A stretch of DNA of 64,000 bases from Chryseobacterium koreense CCUG 49689 (GCF_001045435.1 NZ_LFNG01000012.1:1-64000), one strand, 5' to 3'. Counted from the stretch's first letter, positions 8,505 to 16,712 are shown. Numbers and translations: made by a program. Notes: generated by a model not told the origin, from the sequence alone.

Positions 8505-8535
8505 CACGCGATACAACCGCGCGGGAGCGGGGGTA
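8505..8535. repeat. GC-rich palindromic repeat, copy 2
   Basis: Same 31-bp unit as 6226-6256 with two substitutions (ATACAACC instead of ATGCAATC). It lies in the long gene-poor stretch. Confidence 0.7.
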
Positions 8536-9112
8536 AATAAAGGAGGTTTTGCTCAGAAGCGGATACAACAATCCCTTTATACTGCATCCCTACGTTTCCC
8601 CCTGAGTCTCCTGGCGTGCGAACACCCGTAGGTGTGAGCCAAAGTAAGCCAAAAGAGGCAAAAGAGGTGAAAAAGGCCAAGAAAAGAGGCAAAAAACCAA
8701 AATTTTCTGGGTGTCGGCGGTCAGGATGCACCATTTTTGCAGAAAAAGCCAACTTTCTGCGGCAGCCAAGGAACACTTCCGTCTGCGACCGTTTCTTATT
8801 TATTCGTGCGCAATGCACCCGGCTGTTTCGTTTACCTTCCCGAATACCCAGTGGGGATGCAGTACCTGTTGTCAGGGAGGACAGTGCAGGATTTTTTGGG
8901 TCGGCATTTCCTTCAGACTGCTTTTTCTGTATTTTGTTTTCCTTTATTCTCCTTTTTCTGTTCCTACTTTTGTCTATCGGAAACCTTGGATGACCTGATG
9001 ATGTTGGGAGCTGAAAACACCTGAAAAACGCCATACAGAATGGCTCATACTTATACCAGTAAAAATACAAAAACAATTGATAATCAGCATCAAAAAGTTA
9101 TAAACATTAACT
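8536..9112. other. No convincing gene
   Basis: Overlapping open frames occur in three frames of both strands, but none has good composition. 8634-8702 is a purine-rich run built on GCCAAAAGAGGC-like units. The longest frame (8471-9076, minus) runs through the palindromic repeat and ends in low-complexity sequence. I see degenerate repeat-derived sequence. Confidence 0.5.
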
Positions 9113-9256
9113 ATTTTTTAAAGTTGGGATTCCATTGCTCCATTTACTAGAGATCCATCCGACTGTGCGAATTGAATTTTCTTCGCGGTGACAGATTGTA
9201 AATTTAATTGTTTTTTTCAACTGAACTTACTGGGCGATTTTTTGGGGGTACTATAG
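9113..9256. repeat. ~143-bp direct repeat, copy 1
   Basis: About 85% identical by eye to 10321-10463 in the same orientation. It begins ATTTTTTAAAG, includes GAGATCCATCCGACTGTGCG in both copies, and ends at a GGGGGTA box. On the minus strand both copies carry the same short frame ending in a stop (QFAQSDGSxVNG...ESxL). The pair brackets the gene at 9435-10046. It may be the end of a lost insertion sequence. Confidence 0.8.
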
Positions 9257-9434
9257 ACTTCCTTTGGAAATTATAATGACATTAACAATAAAAAAACAAC
9301 CACTCCTATTGCATTGGAAAGTTAGTATGATTTTGATTATGTAAATTGCCGCAGCATAACAGAGATCGTTATTTCATTTCTGTGAAAATAACAGTGAAAA
9401 CTGTCAATATGATTTGTATGATTTTTTCATATTA

Positions 9435-10046
9435 TTATAAATCAAAAAATCTTTCAGAACAAAAGAACGGTAAGCATTTTTCTTTTTTGGTTATCACTGA
9501 AAAATCGCTTCTTCCGTATTCTTTATTTAACTGATTCTCAATGGCAGCAAGGGATTTGCTATCATTGAAAAATTTTTGTTCACCATAACAAGGGAAATAG
9601 ATTAAAAAATCAGATCCAAAAACACCTGCTAAACTTTGCAGGAATTTTCGGTATGCATTGATTAAGGAAAAGTTTTTCGCTGAAAACCATTCCTTATTAG
9701 TAATGGAGAAATCCACAATGAATTTGCTTTCATAAAGTTCAATTTCAAAGCAATATGGCCCCATAAATAGGAAACATTCATCCAAATCTATATATTCGTA
9801 ATTCTCGCAATACCAATCAAATTCTGAAACCAATTCGATAGGAAGTTCTCCACTTGGAAATCTCCGGAATTTGGATTGACCTTCAACGATTTTATCTTTG
9901 TGCTCAATGCAAATGGTATTGAGTTTTTTACAGATATTATCAGCAACTTTTTTGAAATTATCCGAATAAATATCAATATGATGTTCGCCTAAAATATGGA
10001 CATAGGCGGTATGATAGTCGGCAAAATAATTTGTATTGTTTCGCAT
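9435..10046 (-). CDS. Hypothetical protein between direct repeats
   Basis: A 203-residue protein, soluble, acidic and aromatic-rich (FDWYCENYEYIDLDECFLFMG), with no signal peptide or membrane helix. I do not recognise a family. It looks like immunity-type or SUKH/Imm-like small proteins in its acidity and high Phe/Tyr content, but no diagnostic motif is present. Its gene sits alone between two ~143-bp direct repeats, next to the defence island, which suggests recent arrival as a cassette. The start at 10046 (MRNNTNYF) gives the longest frame. Confidence 0.65.
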   Translation of the reverse strand: MRNNTNYFADYHTAYVHILGEHHIDIYSDNFKKVADNICKKLNTICIEHKDKIVEGQSKFRRFPSGELPIELVSEFDWYCENYEYIDLDECFLFMGPYCFEIELYESKFIVDFSITNKEWFSAKNFSLINAYRKFLQSLAGVFGSDFLIYFPCYGEQKFFNDSKSLAAIENQLNKEYGRSDFSVITKKEKCLPFFCSERFFDL

Positions 10047-10192
10047 TACTTGTTAATTTTTGGACTTAAAGAGTAAAAGCCAAGATGTACTGGCCCACGC
10101 TACGCCATTTCCTGTGATTTTTTTTGTGGTGAAATGTATTGCCCTACCCAAAATAATAAATCAAAGTAGAAAGTTGCTTTTCAAAACAGCGT

Positions 10193-10351
10193 TTAATTGC
10201 TTTTAAGGTTTGTCAAGTGCCTGGCTTCAAATTCCGGATCATAATACGGATAAAGAAAATCTTCTACCGTTATATCGTCTTGAGCAGTCCATTTTACTGA
10301 TATTAAATGTCGTTTTATGCATTTTTTAAAGACGGGATTCCGCTTCTCCAT
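10193..10351 (-). CDS. Possible 52-residue ORF, partly inside repeat copy 2
   Basis: From the ATG at 10351 the frame reads MEKRNPVFKK, encoded within the direct repeat, then continues outside it with a plausible protein-like sequence (ISVKWTAQDDITVEDFLYP...) to a stop at 10193. In repeat copy 1 the same start reads MEQWNPNFKK and stops at once. It may be the remnant C-terminus of an older gene fused to the repeat. Real expression is uncertain. Confidence 0.35.
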   Translation of the reverse strand: MEKRNPVFKKCIKRHLISVKWTAQDDITVEDFLYPYYDPEFEARHLTNLKSN

Positions 10352-10463
10352 TCACTGGAGATCCATCCGACTGTGCGAATTGATTTTTCTTAAGTGTGAC
10401 ATCGAGTAAATTTAATTGTCTTTTTCAACTAAACTTAGTGTCCGATTTTTCGGGGGTATTATA
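10321..10463. repeat. ~143-bp direct repeat, copy 2
   Basis: Partner of 9113-9256, same orientation, about 1.2 kb away. It contains the palindrome CCGATTTTTCGG near its right end, directly before the Z1-like gene's 3' end. Together with copy 1 it could allow loss of the intervening gene by recombination. Confidence 0.8.
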
Positions 10464-10510
10464 ATTGACTAAAAATAAAAAGCGCCTATAGAAAATAGGC
10501 AATCTTTTGA

Positions 10511-12253
10511 TTATTTATCTGCATACATGGAGGTATTAACAATCTCGCTCTCTCTTTCACGAAATTCCTTCTCACCAGAAACAAAAACTTTGATTCCACA
10601 GAAACCTATATTATTCCGATCATCTTCAACTGGAAAGTTTGAAATCAGCATACCATAATTGTAATCGTTCTTTTTGAAGAATATACTACCAAAATCTGCA
10701 TTCAAATCTGCATTCCAGTTTTTATATACTCTATTGCTTTTCATATTATAGCTTGAAGCTATACGAACTGTAACATCTTTCGCATTTAATCTTGTCCCTT
10801 TTGTAGAACTATTATAGACATTTGCGTCAAAAAGCCCATTTAACCTATCATAAACCTCATCTGAAAGAAATGACAACTTATTTCTACCTTCCTTTGTAGA
10901 TAAATCTTCAACTGAAATTGTAAAAATATTGTCAATAGAAGTAAAAATGCCTTCAACCTGTGATATTACAAATTTAGTTTGTGTAGTCAATCCCCTAATT
11001 GAATTATCAATCAATTCTTCTTTCCATTCAGGATCGCTGAAAATCTCCCAATCCTGCTCGAATTTTGCATAATTGCTAAGTAATGGAATACTCGCCATTA
11101 TTCTGAATGTTCGGTTATTGTGATATCCACAACATCTTCCAGCAATTCCTTGCGCACCATTTGCAAGCTGTTTATCTCTCGGCTCAATTCCAAATCTTAT
11201 TTTTTCCTTTAACCTCCCTAAATCCTTCCCAGCGGTTAAGGCTTGAACAATTATTAAAATAACTCTTTTTCCCATCCTCATAATCAAATTTCCTACTTCA
11301 GGGATCCCTTCATTTATTGAAAAGTCACATGCTGAATCAGAGCCGATAACTAAAACTTCAGCATTATGCTTGAGTTTTGATCTCAACATGTTTCTTAATT
11401 CCAATGCACGTAATGTAGTTGATTCTCTAATAATCCCCAATCCATCTTCAAAGTTTGATAAATGTTGAACATATTTAATAACATATGGATGAACTATATA
11501 TTCTCCATTATTCTCCTGCAATGGCGAGAAATCTAAGGGTAAATCATCAATCATATTTTCTCTCAACATTTCTGTGATTCCGAAGTATGTTGGAGGTCTA
11601 ACTCCTTCAACGACATCAATGTCGGCACTTTTGGTAAAATGTGCATCCAGAATATCATAAGGTGTTGCACTTACAGCAACCAACCCAATTTCCGGCAGTT
11701 TGCTCCTTAAATTATCAAAAAACGCAAATTGAAAAGATGACTCTTCACCGCAACCATACTGATCTTCATCTCTAACAATAAGTTGAACTTTAAGGTCACG
11801 TACTGCCTTGAATGGATTTGGATAATTGAAAAATTCGTTCATCTTGGTCACCTTTATTCGCGAATATTTCATCTGACCTTCAGAAGCATCATAGAAATCA
11901 GCTTCTAAATTTCTGTTATTTTGATTGTATAGATCAGTATCGCGCATACTAGTTACAAACAGTACATTATCATGACCACTTAACAATCCAATTGCTGGTA
12001 ACACATAATTGCACAGAAAGTAAATGGTCTTTGATTTACCACTTTGCATAGATGCAACAAATGCTATATTTTGATTTCCTTCCTTTATTGAAAGTCCTAA
12101 CCTTAAAGCATTAATAATCTGATTCTCAAAAATCCCTGTTCTTTGAGAATTTGCAAGCGTATCCACAATGTTGGTGTGAAGAGATGCAGGAGCATCTAAC
12201 TCATCAAGTAAATTTCTGATTTCCTGATTCCAATAGTTCTGATAATCTGTCAT
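10511..12253 (-). CDS. Z1-like SF2 helicase-fold ATPase, defence island
   Basis: A 580-residue ATPase. Walker A is SMQSGKSKT (68-76), motif II is RDEDQ (161-165), motif III is SAT (195-197) followed by PYDIL, then PPTYFG (220-225), and motif VI is QGIAGRCCGY (368-377). This order, with QSGK, xDEDQ, (S/T)ATP, P-x-Y-x-G and Q-x-x-GRxxGY, matches the Z1 family known from MORC/MutL-linked restriction systems and the mza defence system, although it is shorter than typical Z1 proteins. Assignment to Z1 is mine by motif pattern. It probably translocates on or remodels DNA. It is the last gene of the HIRAN operon and also has its own operator-promoter 27-65 bp upstream, in the 69-bp gap after the receiver gene. 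No separate nuclease domain is evident, though the C-terminal 180 residues are uncharacterised. Confidence 0.8.
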   Translation of the reverse strand: MTDYQNYWNQEIRNLLDELDAPASLHTNIVDTLANSQRTGIFENQIINALRLGLSIKEGNQNIAFVASMQSGKSKTIYFLCNYVLPAIGLLSGHDNVLFVTSMRDTDLYNQNNRNLEADFYDASEGQMKYSRIKVTKMNEFFNYPNPFKAVRDLKVQLIVRDEDQYGCGEESSFQFAFFDNLRSKLPEIGLVAVSATPYDILDAHFTKSADIDVVEGVRPPTYFGITEMLRENMIDDLPLDFSPLQENNGEYIVHPYVIKYVQHLSNFEDGLGIIRESTTLRALELRNMLRSKLKHNAEVLVIGSDSACDFSINEGIPEVGNLIMRMGKRVILIIVQALTAGKDLGRLKEKIRFGIEPRDKQLANGAQGIAGRCCGYHNNRTFRIMASIPLLSNYAKFEQDWEIFSDPEWKEELIDNSIRGLTTQTKFVISQVEGIFTSIDNIFTISVEDLSTKEGRNKLSFLSDEVYDRLNGLFDANVYNSSTKGTRLNAKDVTVRIASSYNMKSNRVYKNWNADLNADFGSIFFKKNDYNYGMLISNFPVEDDRNNIGFCGIKVFVSGEKEFRERESEIVNTSMYADK

Positions 12254-12279
12254 AATGCACCGTTTTTATATTAACAGTA

Positions 12280-12318
12280 CAAAGGTGAGCTCTAACTGTG
12301 CAATGAATCTGCACAGTT
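12280..12318 (-). promoter_or_regulatory. Island operator 1 with promoter box, for the Z1-like gene
   Basis: A perfect inverted repeat AACTGTGCA-N7-TGCACAGTT covers 12294-12318; core TGTGCA-N7-TGCACA at 12297-12315. On the minus strand TTTG at 12283-12280 begins 14 nt after the core. The same layout occurs at 16685, 18778 and (one nt longer) 26649. Confidence 0.85.
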
Positions 12319-12322
12319 AAAA

Positions 12323-13444
12323 TTAATCAAGAAAAATATTTTTGATGTGAAGTGGATTATCCTCTTTCGGCTCAATCCTTATCTTCTGATGCAGGGTAAG
12401 TGAATATTGATCCATATGAATTGGCAACACGGAAAATCTAGTCCCATTCTCTGAAATAAAAGTTCCGTATTGGTTTGCAGAAATTTCAGCAATCTCTCCG
12501 GCAATAATATTTTTTCTAATCCACAAACATTTACTTTTTTCTACTGATTCAATATCATTTAAGAATAAATTGAAATAACTAAGAATTTCAAGTAGTGAAT
12601 GAACTATCGAAGAATAAAGATGTTTTGCATTATATTTTGAGCAATATTCTTGAACGCGAAAACTTAGTTTTTCACCACTATGAGAACCATCCTGTGCGAT
12701 ATTTAATGTTCGAAATATCAACTCTCCAATAACAGGATGTATGATTTTTTTTGAAAATTCAAACTCATTGTGTCTGCAATTCAAAAATAAGCTGCAACCG
12801 TTCAACGATTTGATGTCTGGAGAAATTATGTTTAAATATTTTAATTTATTAAACAATTTTTCTAAAATGATTCTTATTGAATTGTAATCATCGAACTCAA
12901 TGGTACTTTCAGAATAGAGTTTTGTTAGAATCTTCAGCAAATCATATTTAGTATCCTTATCCAAATGAAAATCAAATATTTCGAAAGAATCTTGATATTT
13001 ATGAATAAGTTGTGTTTCGAACTGATGATCTGCTTCGTTTTTCAATCTTGTATAAAGCTTTTGGATTTGATTATTGTCTAATTTATCATAAACACAATCT
13101 TCCTTTCCCTCAGATTGAATAAAATCGTTCTCATTTTTAATGTTTTCTTTACCTGTGAGGATAAACCATGGAATATGTTTTTTAGGACGAATGTCTTTTA
13201 ATGAATTTACAACATTCATTAAAGCGGTTTGTCTTGTTGCAATCCCTTCTTCTACAGCAATATTATAGAACAAACCATCCAGAATCGCCGCATCATACCA
13301 CAGAAAGTTTTCCTTTAAATCAGCAATTGCAGTTTCGGCGTTATCAAAAGCAATCAGCTCTATTCCTTCATCAATAGCCATTTGCCTAATATTGAAAAGC
13401 GACTGATGTTCATCATCAACCCAAAAAACTTTATATTTCTTCAT
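12323..13444 (-). CDS. Receiver-domain response regulator with C-terminal helical and OB-like regions
   Basis: From the ATG at 13444 (an upstream TTG at 13450 is less likely) the protein has 373 residues. Residues 1-130 are a receiver domain with the acidic pair D10/D11 in FWVDDE, phospho-acceptor D56 in AAILDGLF, T97 in FILTG and K121 in VYDK, so phosphorylation looks possible. There is no standard DNA-binding output domain. Residues 200-300 are helical and include a GSHS...LLEILSYF stretch like HEPN-type helices. The last 65 residues (IIAGEIAEISANQYGTFIS...) have the spacing of a cold-shock/OB fold. Both output guesses are weak. The gene overlaps the kinase gene by 14 bp, so translation is probably coupled and this is the kinase's cognate partner. 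The Z1-like gene follows. Confidence 0.85.
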   Translation of the reverse strand: MKKYKVFWVDDEHQSLFNIRQMAIDEGIELIAFDNAETAIADLKENFLWYDAAILDGLFYNIAVEEGIATRQTALMNVVNSLKDIRPKKHIPWFILTGKENIKNENDFIQSEGKEDCVYDKLDNNQIQKLYTRLKNEADHQFETQLIHKYQDSFEIFDFHLDKDTKYDLLKILTKLYSESTIEFDDYNSIRIILEKLFNKLKYLNIISPDIKSLNGCSLFLNCRHNEFEFSKKIIHPVIGELIFRTLNIAQDGSHSGEKLSFRVQEYCSKYNAKHLYSSIVHSLLEILSYFNLFLNDIESVEKSKCLWIRKNIIAGEIAEISANQYGTFISENGTRFSVLPIHMDQYSLTLHQKIRIEPKEDNPLHIKNIFLD

Positions 13445-15905
13445 CGTCAATTTGTAAATCGTCTAAATTTACAAATTCTTGCTGATAAGGAAGTGATATT
13501 TCAAAAGTTGTCGCAAGATCAGTATCATCCAAACCTTCTGGACCAGTCTCGTCAACAATATACCAATCTCCGCCAAAATATTTGATGATTTGGTCAATGA
13601 TATATCCTCCCATTCCACTTCCACCTTTTTTCCCCTTCTTTATTCCTTTTGATTTAAAATCTTCAAAAGTAAAATTCGCCGGCAGTGGATTTCCAGTATT
13701 TGAAATGAAAATAGTGGTGGTCCCAAATTCTTTATCCATTGATCCTGAAACTTCAATTCTTCTCACTTCATCTTTTCCCCAATTAAATCCGTGTTTCTTA
13801 ATATTGGAAATTAGATTGTCAAGTAAAATACAAAACAGATCTTCATTTCCAATTATGAAAACTTTGAAATCATCACTCTTTATATCATTCAAATTGATGT
13901 CAAATAGAATATTGGGATTTTTCTCACCGACATTCTTAAAATAATTTTCCAAGAATGGCACAATTTCAATTGATGAGACAGTATATTCACTCGCAACAAA
14001 GTCTTCCGTTTGACTTCTGACTTCTTCTGTAATCCTTCTTGAATCCTTAACTAAATTCTCAATCAATTCTCCCAAATTTAACAATTGATTATCATTCAAC
14101 TTTAAAGAAAATAATTGAGGAAATTCTGGCAGGACTTTTCTGTCAAGAATATGTTGAATATTAGTTGCAAAAAATTCCAAATTAGAAACTGAGCCTGCAA
14201 TTTTATGTCTTAGAATTGCATTTTTTTCCGCGTCCTTTATTTGAAAATCTTTATCAACTTTTTGAATTTCATCTTGAAGTTCTTTAATAGCGTAACTTAA
14301 TTGTTCCTCTATTTTTTCAGTCTGTAATTCTGATGAAACCAAATTGATTTTGATTTTCAACAAATCGTTAATTCGTAAATCTCTTACAACCGATCCAAAA
14401 ACTTGCGCTTCCACCTGTTTTTGAACATAATCTTTATTCAACTCGCTTACTAAATACTTGTAAGAAATAACATCTTCATCTATGATTTTTAGCAGAGCAA
14501 TCCTTTGGTGAGAAAGCACAGCATGCTTACCTGAAAAATAAGTTGCGTTTAAAGTTCCTCCTATTAGTGATACCAAAATGCCCTCTTCATCCAGAACATT
14601 GTAATACATTAAATTTTCTAGTGTAGAGATTGGTTCCAGCAAATCATAATTAATAGAAGGTAATATTTTTGAATCCTTTCCCAGATCTCGCACAGTTAAA
14701 ACCTTGGAAATATCACTTAAATTTTCCGGCTTCCGCCTTTTCGAAACTTCTACTAACTCATGCAGTGGAGTTCCATGCAACTCTTCTAGGAAATAAACTT
14801 TACCCTGCAAATTATAATCGCTCTTTCTTATATCTTCTGCATCAACGAAAACTGATTCCCATGGTTGAAAAAGAAAATTGTCCAATTCAAAGCTGTCCCA
14901 ATCAATATATAATTTTCGGTTTCTGTATTTTGAAAGGTAATTGTCAATGTCAATAAATTCTATTTTTGAACTTAATTTCGCGGTATTTAATACCAAAACG
15001 TTTGTTGCAACATTGGTATGTCTGAAAACGCCAGTCGGGAAAATAAGGACTTTCTCAACAAGATTTTCATCCACCAGTTTTCGAAAAAGTTCTTTATCTG
15101 CTTTTCGTCCCGAAGAAAGGAAAGCAGGTCGAACGAAAAGAATAATCTTTCCACCTATTTTAACTGTTGAGAGCGATTGTTGAATAATAAAATTTTCCAA
15201 ATCAATCCTATCTCCAAATGTGTCTTTTACATCGATCCTATTAAGAATCGGCAATCGGGAAAAAATTAAATCAAATCGTTCTTCTGAAGGCCAATTCTCA
15301 ATACTGCTTTCTAAAACATAATTGAATCCTATTTTTTGGTGCGCCCAAAGTCTCAATTTTCCAACTCGCCAAATTTCCGGATTGTATTCTTGTCCAAAAT
15401 ATTCAGTATTATCTTTTAGTTCAGTAACAATTTCCGCATTGGATGCAAACGGATTGTAGACCCTTTGCACATTTTTGACCATCGCAATGTCAAAAACCAA
15501 TTTCATCAACTTAGGATGAACTATAAATGCACCATTCTTGAAAGATAAGGACTCGGTTATCACTTTAAAAATAAAATCAAATAACTCCGAAAATTGATTT
15601 TCAAAGTAAGACTTTTCAAGCAAAGAGAAATAAGTAAATATTTGAATAAGGTCATCAGATGTAAAAAAACTCAATACACGAAAATTCGGTAATAATTTGA
15701 ATAATTCTGAGGGATTATTGTATTCATCTACTTGTTTCAATTGATGAACAATTTCTGAAATACGCCGATTTTTATCAATTGCTTCATCTTTGTAAATGCA
15801 TAGCAATAAAAGTGTAAGCGTATAATCGTTGGGCGTAATAAACCCTTTACGACTATAAAATGAAGTAATGATCGTGTTAACTTCAATGATTTTTTTCTTA
15901 TCCAT
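13431..15905 (-). CDS. Degenerate type I methylase/TRD-histidine kinase fusion
   Basis: 824 residues from the ATG at 15905 (MDKKKIIEV); an upstream ATG at 15965 would overlap the ASCH pseudogene. Residues 1-320 follow the HsdM layout: helical N-terminus, GxxxxHPKLMKLVFDIA, then VYNPFASNAEI where HsdM has DPACGSG, YFGQEYNPEIW, and FDLIFSRLP where HsdM has NPPF. The SAM-binding glycines and the catalytic NPPF are lost, so methylation is unlikely. Residues 378-540 resemble half an HsdS: a target-recognition domain plus coiled coil. Then comes a HisKA-like helix with ILRHKIAGS (H567), and a HATPase with N-box LLDNLISNIKKHG (N697, N701), SNTGNPLP as a modified G1 box and GGSGMGG (761-767) as G2. 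It is therefore a predicted DNA-recognising histidine kinase, coupled to the receiver gene downstream. Confidence 0.85.
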   Translation of the reverse strand: MDKKKIIEVNTIITSFYSRKGFITPNDYTLTLLLLCIYKDEAIDKNRRISEIVHQLKQVDEYNNPSELFKLLPNFRVLSFFTSDDLIQIFTYFSLLEKSYFENQFSELFDFIFKVITESLSFKNGAFIVHPKLMKLVFDIAMVKNVQRVYNPFASNAEIVTELKDNTEYFGQEYNPEIWRVGKLRLWAHQKIGFNYVLESSIENWPSEERFDLIFSRLPILNRIDVKDTFGDRIDLENFIIQQSLSTVKIGGKIILFVRPAFLSSGRKADKELFRKLVDENLVEKVLIFPTGVFRHTNVATNVLVLNTAKLSSKIEFIDIDNYLSKYRNRKLYIDWDSFELDNFLFQPWESVFVDAEDIRKSDYNLQGKVYFLEELHGTPLHELVEVSKRRKPENLSDISKVLTVRDLGKDSKILPSINYDLLEPISTLENLMYYNVLDEEGILVSLIGGTLNATYFSGKHAVLSHQRIALLKIIDEDVISYKYLVSELNKDYVQKQVEAQVFGSVVRDLRINDLLKIKINLVSSELQTEKIEEQLSYAIKELQDEIQKVDKDFQIKDAEKNAILRHKIAGSVSNLEFFATNIQHILDRKVLPEFPQLFSLKLNDNQLLNLGELIENLVKDSRRITEEVRSQTEDFVASEYTVSSIEIVPFLENYFKNVGEKNPNILFDINLNDIKSDDFKVFIIGNEDLFCILLDNLISNIKKHGFNWGKDEVRRIEVSGSMDKEFGTTTIFISNTGNPLPANFTFEDFKSKGIKKGKKGGSGMGGYIIDQIIKYFGGDWYIVDETGPEGLDDTDLATTFEISLPYQQEFVNLDDLQIDDEEI

Positions 15906-15942
15906 ATTTTGTTTAGTAATCCTACTTAATGATAATATAAAA

Positions 15943-16293
15943 TTAGCAAATTTGGCGCTCAACAATTCTTCTTCTCCAATATTTTTCCGAACCTTGTTGC
16001 AAAGAAAAAATTCTCCTGTTCAAATCTTTTTCCTCAATTCCTTCATCCTGTGCAATGAAAATTTCTTTGCATTTCACTATCATTTGAGGTCCGTTTTTAT
16101 GATAGCCCATCTGAAATTTCACAGTTTCATATTTTTTAGATTCCAAAATTTCGCCTTTTTCATCTACAATACAAAGCCGGTTGGCATAATAATCTGTAAA
16201 ATCTCTATATTCATCAGTCTTTCTGCCCTCGAGTATTCCGGTGAACCATTATTTGGTAAGAACAAATTAAAGCTACTTTTCGTGAGTTTTCAT
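15943..16293 (-). pseudogene. ASCH-domain-like gene with three in-frame stop codons
   Basis: The frame starts at an ATG at 16293, 3 bp after the HIRAN gene's stop, and reads MKTHEK*L*FVLTK*WFTGILEG, then stays open for about 100 codons (RKTDEYRDF...FQMGYHKNGPQMIVKCKEI) to a stop at 15943. The motif K-x-W-F-x-x-I-x-x-G-x-K-x-x-E-Y-R...GY..N.P.M is that of small ASCH (RNA-binding-like) proteins. All three stops (TAG, TAA, TAA) are one C-to-T change from a Gln codon, and Gln before WF is usual in the family. It fits between HIRAN and kinase genes as an operon member that was recently inactivated. Confidence 0.7.
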
Positions 16294-16296
16294 GAT

Positions 16297-16623
16297 TTAA
16301 TAGACTTTCTCTTTTTCTGGAATTAAATGTACCACAATTTCCACCATCCTTTCCGTGTGTTCATGCGGATCTACTTTTTGGATTCTCGCTTCAAACTGGG
16401 TAATTCCCACTTTTAAGAATTTATAGAAAATCCGGTTTTCAGTTCTTGGAATGAAGCCAATTTTTTCACCTTTAAAATAAATAGCAACGGCTCTCGGATC
16501 CCATTTGTTATCTTCTTCCAGTTCAAATTTTACTTTCTTGCCAACTTTCAACTTTTGGAAAACGGAAACGCCTTCGTAAAATGTGAAACCTGCAACGTGG
16601 AAATGGGCTAAATGTTCTTTCAT
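16297..16623 (-). CDS. HIRAN-domain protein
   Basis: A 108-residue protein made up of one HIRAN domain (HFHVAGFTFYEG...LKVGKKVKFELEEDNKWDPRAVAIYF...KIGFIP). HIRAN domains, first known from the helicase HLTF, bind the 3' ends of single-stranded DNA and in bacteria often occur alone or fused to nucleases and helicases. It is the first gene of the operon leading to the ASCH pseudogene, the kinase, the receiver and the Z1-like ATPase, so it may supply DNA-end recognition to that system. A copy of the island operator lies 62 bp upstream of its start. The ASCH frame begins 3 bp after its stop. Confidence 0.92.
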   Translation of the reverse strand: MKEHLAHFHVAGFTFYEGVSVFQKLKVGKKVKFELEEDNKWDPRAVAIYFKGEKIGFIPRTENRIFYKFLKVGITQFEARIQKVDPHEHTERMVEIVVHLIPEKEKVY

Positions 16624-16667
16624 GATATTTGATTTTTAATGATTAATGATTGTGAAGTTTGATGTTT

Positions 16668-16703
16668 CAAAGTTGCGCAACAGGTGTGCAGCAGAAATGC
16701 ACA
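16668..16703 (-). promoter_or_regulatory. Island operator 2 with promoter box, for the HIRAN operon
   Basis: TGTGCA-N7-TGCACA at 16685-16703 (GTGTGCA...TGCACAC). On the minus strand TTTG (16671-16668) begins 14 nt after the operator, the same offset as at the Z1 and TIR promoters. The spacer GCAGAAA is almost the same as GTAGAAA in operator 3. Confidence 0.85.
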
Positions 16704-16712
16704 CGACTGTAG

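Noticed and set aside
8471-9076. 201-codon minus-strand frame, plus overlapping plus-strand frames
   Set aside because: It runs through a palindromic repeat and purine-rich low-complexity DNA, and shows no protein-like composition.
9113-10463. Composite transposon made of two insertion sequences
   Set aside because: The repeats are only ~143 bp, contain no transposase and show no clear terminal inverted repeats or target duplications.
15906-15965. Start of the kinase fusion at 15965
   Set aside because: It would overlap the ASCH frame and add a 20-residue tail (MLSAKFANFILSLSRITKQN) unlike HsdM N-termini; the ATG at 15905 is preferred.
16049-16070. A further TGTGCA with a TGCAT arm
   Set aside because: The spacing is far from 7 bp, it lies inside the ASCH frame, and no promoter box follows at the right distance.
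15943-16293. Alternative genetic code or stop read-through in the ASCH frame
   Set aside because: Ordinary CAA and CAG codons are used for Gln in the rest of the same frame, and neighbours use TAA as normal stops; nonsense mutation is simpler.
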